DNA of 10,364 nucleotides from Neocallimastix lanati (nom. inval.) (taxonomy: Eukaryota > Neocallimastigomycota > Neocallimastigomycetes > Neocallimastigales > Neocallimastigaceae). The stretch is taken from assembly GCA_016946835.1 (NCBI GenBank), contig JACVTC010000746.1:1-10364 (forward strand). Direction: 5' to 3'. The first letter of the stretch is position 1, and the number at the start of each line of letters is the position of its first letter. Positions 1 through 6,800 of this stretch are shown piece after piece. A program made the position numbers and the translations under genes. A model generated the notes under the pieces. It made no database searches and was not told the DNA's origin. It saw only the letters and a list, made by a program, of their open reading frames with translations.

Positions 1-367
1 TTAATACATTAAATTATTGTATTTATTTTAACCAATATATTTAATTATTAATTTATTATATAATTTGATTCTCTTAAGTTCTCTTCGAGAAATCAAGAGT
101 TATTATTTTAGAATTTTTATAATAAATAATAATTCAAATAAAATAATTAATTAATAAACAAACATTTTTAATAAAACATATTTTATAAATATTTGTGTCT
201 TTTATTCCTTTTGTGTTATTGTTTATTATAAACTTTCTATAATAAACTCTATCTTATATTTAAGTTAAGTATAATTATTTATTTAATTATTTATATTTAT
301 TTAATTATATTTAATTTTATTTTCTCAAATTAATGTTCATTAGTAATAATTAATGTTAATTTGTAGT

Positions 368-453
368 TAAGAAATTATTTATAATTAATTTTATAAGTAA
401 TTTCTTACATTGTATGTAAGAATCCTATAATTATTTGCTAACAAATAATTATA
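368..453. repeat. cluster of three adjacent hairpins
   Basis: There are three inverted repeats back to back. Bases 368-377 pair with 398-407 (10 bp, TAAGAAATTA). Bases 402-410 pair with 414-422 (9 bp, 3-base loop), overlapping and so mutually exclusive with the first. Bases 426-437 pair perfectly with 442-453 (12 bp, loop CTAA). In DNA this AT-rich some perfect stems are expected by chance, so function is unproven; the clustering is the notable part. Confidence 0.5.
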
Positions 454-692
454 TTTTCTTAGTTTGTTTAAAATTAAGATATAAAATAGTGTTTATGATT
501 AATAACGTTACTAGGTTAATATGTTGAATTATATATTAATAATCCAACAATAATAATTAATAATAATATAATTAAAATAATATAAGATAAATAGTTAAGT
601 TATTTAAACACTTAATATCTAAGAATATTTTAAATAATAATTTCTTTTAAGGATTTATGAAAATATTTATTTATTGAATTATTAGTATATAA

Positions 693-764
693 TTATTGTA
701 AATACAATAACCTTACAAAGAACATAAAGGTAGATTTTTACATCTTTCTTTTATACTTTGTAAG
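693..764. repeat. two adjacent inverted repeats
   Basis: Bases 693-700 (TTATTGTA) pair with 703-710. Directly after, 712-720 (CTTACAAAG) pairs with 756-764 (CTTTGTAAG), and the enclosed sequence is partly complementary (AACATAAA against TTTTATA). The G/C pairs in the outer stem make chance less likely than for pure A/T stems. No mobile-element or RNA family is recognised. Confidence 0.45.
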
Positions 765-930
765 TTACATAATAATAGTATTTAATTATAAGATATTAAT
801 ATATTGTAATATGAATATTAATAAAATATTAAGATAATAACAATATCGATATGTTTAAAATATTTAATATAACTAAATAAATTAATTTTATAATTATATA
901 ATTAATTTGAATAATTAAAAATAGTAGTTA

Positions 931-955
931 ATATATATGATGTAAGCATATATAT
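931..955. repeat. inverted repeat ATATATATG / CATATATAT
   Basis: A perfect 9-bp stem (931-939 with 947-955) has a 7-base loop. It is mostly alternating A/T and probably simple sequence; it is recorded because it lies 19 bp before the CRE-like palindrome. Confidence 0.4.
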
Positions 956-973
956 AAACATAATATAAATAAA

Positions 974-993
974 TACATGTGACGTCATATGTA
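974..993. promoter_or_regulatory. 20-bp near-palindrome centred on TGACGTCA
   Basis: Bases 980-987 are TGACGTCA, the full 8-bp palindromic CRE bound by ATF/CREB-type bZIP factors in fungi and animals. The flanks TACATG and TATGTA extend the symmetry to 20 bp with one mismatched pair (979/988). The motif is rich in G/C for this region. No gene start is visible nearby, so a regulatory role is only a possibility. Confidence 0.35.
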
Positions 994-1149
994 GATAATT
1001 GAAATTATTAATATAAATCTTATTTATTAATATTCTCAGAATTATTAGGCCTAAGATAATCTTTAAATATTAAATAAGAATTTATATTAATTATTAATTA
1101 TTTAAATATATATATTATTTATAATTAAATAAATAATATTTTTTAACTA

Positions 1150-1200
1150 TTGAAATGTAAATAAACTGAAATTGAGATTTCAATTCAGTTATAATTTCAA
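1150..1200. repeat. nested hairpin just left of the 5' LTR
   Basis: Outer arms TTGAAAT (1150-1156) and ATTTCAA (1194-1200) enclose inner arms AACTGAA (1164-1170) and TTCAGTT (1184-1190). The inner stem is prolonged by TTG/CAA (1172-1174/1181-1183) after one bulged A. It ends 61 bp before the element. It could be intergenic palindrome, a structured RNA end or chance; the mixed-base stem makes pure chance less likely. Confidence 0.5.
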
Positions 1201-1309
1201 CAAGTAAAGAATTATTAATAATAAAATAAAGGTTATTAATTCATTCTTTACCAAGAGTTAGTGTAACAGATACATGGTAACTTCAAGCCTATCCAATGAT
1301 AGTTCTTTG

Positions 1310-1319
1310 GTTACGTAAC
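1310..1319. promoter_or_regulatory. palindrome GTTACGTAAC in U3
   Basis: This perfect 10-bp palindrome contains TTACGTAA, a site type bound by Yap1/Pap1-like fungal bZIP activators. It is conserved in the 3' LTR. It lies about 190 bp upstream of the TATA box, a plausible upstream activating position. Binding is inferred from the motif alone. Confidence 0.35.
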
Positions 1320-1500
1320 GTATCTCTAAACAGCTAGCAATTCGGCTAATCAAATAAAATCTTTTGTTATTTTCGTACATTAAATTTTATTATTTTAAAA
1401 ATAATTATATAGTTAAATATTTATTTAAATATATTTTTATTTAGTGATTAGTAAACTAAGTTAAATTAAATTATTTACCAATCATAATAATATTGACATG

Positions 1501-1547
1501 TATAAATAATAATTGAACTTGTAACTGTAACGCACTAGCGTTACTAT
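1501..1547 (+). promoter_or_regulatory. LTR promoter: TATA box and predicted mRNA start
   Basis: TATAAATA at 1501-1508 is followed 36 bp later by 1537-1547 (AGCGTTACTAT), the exact complement of the 11-base site just after the LTR. In Tf1 the first 11 bases of the mRNA are that primer, so transcription is predicted to begin at or next to 1537. The TATA-to-start distance suits RNA polymerase II. A 7-bp inverted repeat (GTAACGC-ACTA-GCGTTAC, 1527-1544) straddles the predicted start. ATG triplets vanish from 1537 on, which supports the same start. Both LTRs carry the arrangement. Confidence 0.7.
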
Positions 1548-1718
1548 TAACGTAAATTGTTATTATAAATATTGATATTAATAAATAAATTATAATTATT
1601 AAATAAAAAATATTACTCAGTGTAAGCCCAGTAACTGATTAACAAATAAGAGTTATAAAGTACTGCGCTATACTCTCGTGTAAAAAGAAATAATAATTAT
1701 AGAATTAATTAATTTGGT

Positions 1719-1807
1719 GTTTATTATTAACAACTCGAATAGAGAGGTGTTAAGTTATTTTAGCCTTTAAATTTAGTTATTATTCGTTATTTTAGTTAAT
1801 AATAAAC
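1719..1807 (+). repeat. U5 inverted repeat (Tf1 U5-IR-like)
   Basis: GTTTATTATTAAC (1719-1731) is the perfect reverse complement of GTTAATAATAAAC (1795-1807). GGT (1716-1718) and ACC (1810-1812) can prolong the stem across a two-base bulge. The 3' arm ends 12 bases before the LTR end and the PBS. Tf1 mRNA needs an inverted repeat in U5 beside the PBS to present the primer for cleavage, and the position here corresponds. Confidence 0.6.
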
Positions 1808-1819
1808 TTACCTTTTACA

Positions 1820-1830
1820 ATAGTAACGCT
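1820..1830 (+). promoter_or_regulatory. self-priming primer-binding site
   Basis: ATAGTAACGCT begins at the first base after the 5' LTR and is the perfect reverse complement of 1537-1547; the LTR's last base (1819) adds a twelfth pair with 1548. A tRNA-type PBS would normally begin TGG, pairing with the tRNA CCA end, and no TGG follows the LTR. An 11-base match starting exactly at the LTR edge is the Tf1/sushi self-priming arrangement: the 5' end of the mRNA anneals here, is cut after base 11 and is extended into U5. Confidence 0.8.
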
Positions 1831-2030
1831 TTATAACTAAATAGCCGATAATAATTAAATAAAAATTTAAACGCTAGTAATAATTTAATAGATAGAATAG
1901 TTAGTTTTTAGAAAATAAAATTAATATTTAAAAAATAAAGCATAGTTTATTTATTTTCTCTTGTTTACTTTTATCTGTATAACTTAGAAAATTTTTGACA
2001 CAAAATTTTACGCCACAATACGTAGCGAAG

Positions 2031-2052
2031 GAAGCCACAAAAAAAAATTTTA

Positions 2053-2086
<34 letters not shown>

Positions 2087-2094
2087 TTGGCTTC
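2031..2094 (+). repeat. inverted repeat bracketing an A27 run
   Basis: GAAGCCA (2031-2037) is complementary to TGGCTTC (2088-2094). A9 (2039-2047) follows the left arm, and A27 (2056-2082) followed by T6 (2083-2088) precedes or overlaps the right arm. A-to-T pairing can prolong the stem. The G/C-containing arms are unusual for the leader, so this may be a stable RNA hairpin. The run length is prone to error in sequencing. Confidence 0.5.
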
Positions 2095-2138
2095 AAAATA
2101 AAATTTTGATTCAAAAATTTAAAAATTTAAATTTTTTA

Positions 2139-2160
2139 AAATTTCGTATATCCGAAATTT
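2139..2160 (+). repeat. leader hairpin AAATTTCG / CGAAATTT
   Basis: A perfect 8-bp stem with a six-base loop (2147-2152). A related palindrome occurs at 9517-9542 near the Asn-rich gene, so it may belong to a dispersed class of intergenic hairpins rather than to the element. Confidence 0.45.
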
Positions 2161-2215
2161 AATTTATTAATAATTTAATTATAAATCGTTATTTAATTTA
2201 AAAATTTTAAATTTT

Positions 2216-2257
2216 GGTAGTACCGATTTTTAATTAATAAAAATTTCGTACTTTACC
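2216..2257 (+). repeat. imperfect leader hairpin GGTAGTACCG...CGTACTTTACC
   Basis: GGTA (2216-2219) can pair with TACC (2254-2257), GTAC (2220-2223) with GTAC (2248-2251), and ATTTTT (2226-2231) with the following A-run, with internal mismatches. It is a possible structured element in the 5' untranslated region; no known motif is recognised. Confidence 0.35.
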
Positions 2258-2452
2258 AAATAAAATTCGCTTTTGCTTGATAGGTAGTCATTTTTTGTAC
2301 AAATTTATATTTGTGACTCGGGAAGCGAAAAAAAAATTTTTAAAATAATTATTTATTTAAATTATTAATTTTTTATACATTTAATTTTAAAAAAAAAAAT
2401 TTTATTTCTTTTATTTTATTTTTTTTTATTTTTTTTATTTATTTTATATTAT

Positions 2453-2458
<6 letters not shown>

Positions 2459-2487
<29 letters not shown>
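2459..2487 (+). repeat. A29 homopolymer in the leader
   Basis: A run of 29 A residues lies about 120 bases before the gag ATG, after a T-rich stretch (2401-2458). Runs this long are common in very AT-rich fungal intergenic DNA but surprising in a sequence that must be reverse-transcribed. The exact length is uncertain. Confidence 0.8.
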
Positions 2488-2489
<2 letters not shown>

Positions 2490-2609
2490 AAGTGGACGAT
2501 TATATCAACTAAATAAATTTAAGTGAGCGAATAAATTATAATCTTTTAAATAAACTAAAAGTGAGTGGATATATTTATAATTACCAGATAAATTATTAAG
2601 GAAAAGTAA

Positions 2610-3044
2610 ATGGATAAAAAGAATAAGAGTAATAAGGCGCCTGAAAACACAAGAAAAACCACAAGGAGTGGTTCTTTGAAGAGTTCGGTGGGCAGCGTGA
2701 CTGCAGATAGTAGCCCTACGCCTGTAGAACCACCTCCATCTCGACGCCAAAATACAGGAGACAAGAAAACGACTACTACTCCTGAGAAACCAGCTGTTTC
2801 TAAACCTAAACCAGCTGTGGCGCCTGAGAAGAGTCAACCTGAGGCTAGTAAACCTGAAGCTAGTGGGCCAGGAACTAACCAAGGAGAAAGTTCAAGCAAA
2901 AATGTTAATGCTGGAGCGATGGACTTTGCTGCTTTGCTGAGTAAGCAGATGGAGGACTTTAAGAACATGATAATAAGCACTCAGCAACAGACGGCTGCAA
3001 TGATAGAACAGATGCAAAACCAGAGTGAAATGGAGATTCGCTAA
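2610..3044 (+). CDS. Gag N-terminal segment (disordered, start of coiled coil)
   Basis: This is the first part of Gag, the structural protein of the retrotransposon particle. The ATG at 2610 is the first ATG of the predicted mRNA and is preceded at once by an in-frame TAA (2607-2609), so the start is well fixed; +4 is G and -3 is T. Residues 1-100 are rich in Lys, Pro, Ser, Thr and Glu, with repeated PEKPAV/KPEAS-like phrases, and look disordered. Residues from about 103 turn helical and Gln/Met/Glu-rich, the beginning of a coiled coil. The frame ends at TAA 3042-3044, but the same type of sequence continues at once in the +1 frame, so this is a frame break and not the true C-terminus. The break lies between 3007 and 3044. 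No catalytic motif is present. Confidence 0.75.
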   Translation: MDKKNKSNKAPENTRKTTRSGSLKSSVGSVTADSSPTPVEPPPSRRQNTGDKKTTTTPEKPAVSKPKPAVAPEKSQPEASKPEASGPGTNQGESSSKNVNAGAMDFAALLSKQMEDFKNMIISTQQQTAAMIEQMQNQSEMEIR

Positions 3045-3834
3045 AATTGAAGCCGAACTAAGCAACTTTATCCCCGCTGTGGACCAACGATTTGGAGAGG
3101 TTGAGAGGCGTGTGGAAGACGAGGAGTCTAGTAGCCAAGCTAGTGTGCTAGAGCTTCAAAAGGTACAAGCGTATCTAAGTCAGCAACTTGCTGAAAGTAA
3201 AGATAAAGAGGCCGCTGTTAAAGCTGAAATCAAGAAGATTGAAACCTATCTGGATGCGGACCAGATAAAAGGAAAACAAATACAACAAGACCTAGAGGAT
3301 AAAGGTCAGAAATTGTTCAAGATTGAGGAATTCTTGGATGCGAACCAAGAAAGGGATAAGGCACACTTGAATGAGCTTGAAGAAAAAATCGAGAAGCTAA
3401 TGGCCATTAACCAGGTACAGCAACAGGAGATCGAACGACTGGGTAAGCTGGCTTTGGATGCTCAGAATAAGGAGCAAGCATCGACAAGCAAACCTTTCCC
3501 ACTACACATAGATACTAAAGAAGCAAGATACGGTAGTTATCACCACTTCACGCCGCCTATAATGACCAGAAGTGCGATGGAAGATGTGGTTATGACCGAC
3601 GCGTACCCTGTGGAGTACGAACGAGACATCCCAATGTTCAATGGTGAAAATGGAGATGTAGAATCATTTATTGACAGGTTAAAAAGGTACTTTGGTAGAC
3701 ACCAGAAGTATTACCAAAGCGAGCCCACGGCTATGTTGTACTTTATTGAGGACCACTACAAGGAACTGCGAAGAAGTGGTACCAAATGGACGAAGTATTC
3801 AAACAACGAGATGACCCACAACCCCAAAGGTTGA
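3025..3834 (+). CDS. Gag middle segment: long coiled coil and capsid N-terminal half
   Basis: This continues Gag in the +1 frame, open from 3007 with no start of its own in use. Residues 1-155 are a highly charged coiled coil with three degenerate units of 25-28 residues (3160-3402). A linker with DVVMTDAYPVEYERDIP follows, and from about residue 203 comes a Retrotrans_gag-type capsid start (PMFNGENGDVESFIDRLKRYF), typical of Ty3/Gypsy Gag. The capsid fold is cut: around 3750-3760 the family pattern moves to the next frame, where the conserved W-containing helix is found (TAKKWYQ at 3765-3785), whereas this frame drifts to an unrelated tail ending at 3834. One base is apparently missing near 3755. 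The role is particle assembly; the coiled coil may drive oligomerisation. The family is clear; whether the break is biological is not. Confidence 0.75.
   Translation: MKWRFAKIEAELSNFIPAVDQRFGEVERRVEDEESSSQASVLELQKVQAYLSQQLAESKDKEAAVKAEIKKIETYLDADQIKGKQIQQDLEDKGQKLFKIEEFLDANQERDKAHLNELEEKIEKLMAINQVQQQEIERLGKLALDAQNKEQASTSKPFPLHIDTKEARYGSYHHFTPPIMTRSAMEDVVMTDAYPVEYERDIPMFNGENGDVESFIDRLKRYFGRHQKYYQSEPTAMLYFIEDHYKELRRSGTKWTKYSNNEMTHNPKG
3160..3402 (+). repeat. three degenerate coiled-coil repeats in Gag
   Basis: Units begin at 3160 (KVQAYL, 25 codons), 3235 (KIETYLDADQ, 28 codons) and 3319 (KIEEFLDANQ, 28 codons). The last two are also similar at DNA level (GATTGA...TGGATGCG.ACCA). Twenty-eight residues equal four heptads, so duplication would keep the coiled-coil register. 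This suggests growth of the coil by tandem duplication. Confidence 0.6.
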
Positions 3835-6800
3835 TGGATAGATTGCTGAAAGAATTTAAAAGCGAGAGAACATTGGAGGAAGTTAAAACAGCAATGCTTA
3901 AACTTAGGCACGATTGGGGTAAAGCCTATGAATACCTATCAGAATTCAATAGGTTAGGCAGAATACTTCAACTAACGGATGAAACCAAAAGACTACTACT
4001 CGTACAACAAGTTAGACCCTCGGTTCGTGAAGCCTTTTATGATCTGCCTGCAGAAAAGCAAACCTTAGAAGATTACGTGACTTGTCTAAGGAGATGCGAC
4101 ACATTCCCCGCGGATTACAAAGACGATTACCTAGAAAGATACGAATATAACCGCGAGAGGAAGATAGCCATCATGGCCCTACTTGGAATGATGGACCCGC
4201 GAAGACCCTCCAAGGATATTGAAGCCAAAAGAAGGAGGAACAGCGATAATCGCCGAGGCGACAAAAGAGATTTCAGTAGGAAAGAGCCTACTAAGCAAAA
4301 CAATTACGATAAAAACAAGAAAGATGGATATAACCACAATAGTGGTAAAGATTTCAGTACGAGGCCAAGCGAAAAGCAAAATTACTACAAAGACTCACGT
4401 ACCAGCAGTAATAATCCAATCCCCAAGACAGCACTTCTAATGCAAGCTGGGTCTGAGTGCGAAGAATTTGTGCCTGAGGCCAAGATAAGTAATCTTCGTA
4501 CCAAAGAGGGGCTCCAAGATTTAAATGTGCTGTACGATACTGGATCACAGATCAACATGATCCATCCGCAGCTAGCCAAGGAGATGGGACTCAAGACAGA
4601 AGACCGTCCCTTAACGTTCACTACTGCCGCTGGTAAAGTGCTGATACCACAGGTTACGGAAGAGTTCAAGATTAAGATTAAGCTGGTCGAAGAGCGTACT
4701 GGTAGAGTCAAATGGTATGACTTTAATACAAGATGCAGGCTAGCCGAGGCTATGCCGAGAACGATCATTCTGGGATCAAGATTCATGGATAGACATTTAA
4801 TCTATAGAAAGATTGACGTCCATGATCAACAGCCTAAGGTATATAAAATAGATGGAGAAAGACCAGGGCTACCAGATGTAGACTCACCAGGAGAGTGCGC
4901 AGGTGAAAGTATCTACATGGTGCAACTCCCAGAAGAAAGAGAAGAAGCTGTGCAAAAGGAGATTCAACCTACAGCGAGAATTACCAAAATTATAAATCAG
5001 GTTATTGATAACCAGAAGTTGAAGGACACGGTGTATGAATTAACGAGGCAATACTACCGTGATAGAGGAATTGAGTATACGATGGATTACTACGATTATT
5101 TAGTGGATTACGATAAATGGGCAGATTGGTTCAAGGTACAGAAGACTAAAAATCTAAAGGAGAGTGAAATCAATAAAAACCCTACGGAAAGTAGTGCACA
5201 AAAAGGTAGCCAGACAAAAGATCATCTAGCCATGATCACGCAAGAGGATTCGGTAGCGGAAACAATCAGAAAGGTGGGACTTGAGAAGCTATTGTCAATA
5301 GGCGAAATTATAGATAAGTATTACGGTGACTTAACGGAAGCATTCAATGAAGAAATCGCTGAGACATTACCAGAGCACAGGCCGTATGATTGCAAAATAG
5401 AACTAGAGCCTGATGCACCACTTTATAAAGGAGCTATCTACCCAACGAGTCCTAAAGAAGAGAAAGCACTTAAAGAATATATTGATGAAAATTTAGCTAA
5501 GGGGTTTATAAGAAGGTCAGAATCTCCGGCGGGTTACCCTGTATTGTTCGTGCCGAAGAAATCAGGTGAGCTACGACTATGCATGGATTATCGCAAACTG
5601 AACCAATGGACTAAACGCAACGCCTATCCGATCCCAAGAATTAGTGCAGTGTTCGAAGCTATGAAAGGAGCAGTTGTGTTCTCCAAGTTCGACCTAAAAT
5701 CTGCATATAACTTGGTACGAATTCGAGAAGGTGATGAGTATAAGACAGCCTTCAACACCAAGTTTGGACACTTTGAGCATTTGGTAATGCCTTTTGGGTT
5801 AACCAATGCACCAGCAGTGTTCCAAAGCTTCGTGAATGATGTCTTCAGCGAGGATATCGGGAAGTACTGTCAAGTCTACTTAGATGACATCGTCGTATAT
5901 TCCAAAACTTTGGAGGAACATGTAGAGCATGTTCGAACGATTTTAAAGAAGCTGATACAACATAAACTTATAGCTAAGATGTCCAAATGTGAGCTACATA
6001 AGTTAAAGATCTCATTTTTAGGCCATGTGGTCAGCAAGGATGGTGTAGAGACTGACCCAGAAAAGATTAAGGCCGTGGCCGAATGGCCACAACCAGAAAA
6101 TATCAAGCAGATGCAAAGCTTCTTAGGCTTCTGCAATTATTACAGGAATTTTATTAAGAATTTCTCTGAAATAGCCAAACCGTTATTTAAAATGACCTCA
6201 AAGAAAGAAAAATTTGAATGGAGCGAGGAAGGATTAGCCGCGTTTCACAAATTAAAGGAAATGCTTACCTCTCCGCCAGTACTAGCTTATCCTGACCACG
6301 AGAAACAGTTCTTCGTTGAATGCGATGCTAGTAATTACGCGATAGGAGGTGTGCTGTCACAGAAAGGAGACGATGGTACCCTTCATCCTATATATTATTA
6401 TTCTAAGACACTTAGTAAGGCTGAAGTAAATTATTCGATTACAGAGAAAGAACTATTAGCCATTAAGACTGCTTTTACAGAATGGCGACACTTGCTTCAA
6501 GGTGCGAAGCATAAAATTATTGTTTATAGTGACCACAGAAATCTGTTGTTCGCTACCAAACCACAATTACTAACTCCTAGGCAAATTAGATGGCAAGAAC
6601 TATTCGCCACATACTGGTTTGAAATAGTTTACAGACCTGGGAAGAAAAATGGTAAAGCTGACGCCCTCTCAAGAGTTGAAACAGAGAAAACTGAGGGTAA
6701 AGAATTTGATAAAGATAGTCTATTAAAACCCGATCAATTGGTAGGATTTGATGACGTAAATGGAGAAGCCAGTTATCTAGCCTTAGCTACCAATTTCGTG

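Larger units (their letters stand above)
1..1261. other. AT-rich left flank without a recognisable gene
   Basis: This stretch is almost entirely A and T and has no convincing reading frame on either strand. It ends directly at the 5' LTR. It contains a series of perfect or near-perfect inverted repeats, listed separately, and 13 plus-strand ATG triplets, a useful baseline for the ATG-free leader further on. I see no tRNA, rRNA or coding signal. The composition matches intergenic DNA of very AT-rich fungi. Confidence 0.75.
1262..1819 (+). repeat. 5' LTR (558 bp)
   Basis: It starts TGTAACAG and ends TTTTACA, with canonical TG...CA ends. It aligns over its full length with 8315-8872. Differences are one T more in the 3' copy after CAATT, one T fewer near 1435, one A more near 1590, one T fewer near 1640, and C1811 replaced by T. 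Inferred parts are U3 1262-1536, then R and U5 1537-1819. U3 holds a small hairpin (1289-1302), the palindrome GTTACGTAAC and a TATA box; U5 holds a 13-bp inverted repeat. Confidence 0.95.
1831..2609 (+). other. long AT-rich, ATG-free leader before gag
   Basis: This is 779 bases between the PBS and the gag ATG with no open frame. Counted from the predicted mRNA start (1537) the 5' untranslated region is 1073 nt and contains no ATG at all, so ribosomes scanning from the cap would first meet AUG at 2610. It contains A27 (2056-2082), A29 (2459-2487) and several hairpins. Loosely similar segments beginning AAGTGG/AAGTGAG start at 2490, 2521 and 2559. Packaging or dimerisation signals would be expected here but none is recognisable. 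Confidence 0.7.

Noticed and set aside
1-1261. CRISPR array or prokaryotic operon in the left flank
   Set aside because: There are no regularly spaced direct repeats and no coding frames; the window is eukaryotic in character.
1820-1840. A tRNA-type primer-binding site
   Set aside because: No TGG follows the LTR; the sequence matches the LTR's own transcript start instead.
2490-2580. Tandem repeat of AAGTGAG-like units before gag
   Set aside because: The units (2490, 2521, 2559) share only a short GTGA/GTGG core with unequal spacing, which is too weak for a separate call.
2505-2882. Minus-strand open frames opposite gag (2505-2882 and 2555-2764)
   Set aside because: They are antisense to the Lys/Pro/Ser-rich Gag start and read as Arg/Ser/Leu-rich shadow sequence with no family features.
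3750-3834. Programmed frameshift between Gag and Pol as in Ty3
   Set aside because: The break is inside the capsid fold, and capsid end and protease share one frame; a missing base near 3755 explains it better.
4179-4786. Open frames on both strands over the protease region (4179-4379, 4219-4440, 4354-4548, 4385-4786)
   Set aside because: All overlap the Gag-Pol frame, which carries the DTGS protease motif; none of them shows a domain.
5624-6136. Minus-strand open frames opposite RT (5624-5806 and 5876-6136)
   Set aside because: The plus frame holds the RT motifs, so these are shadows.
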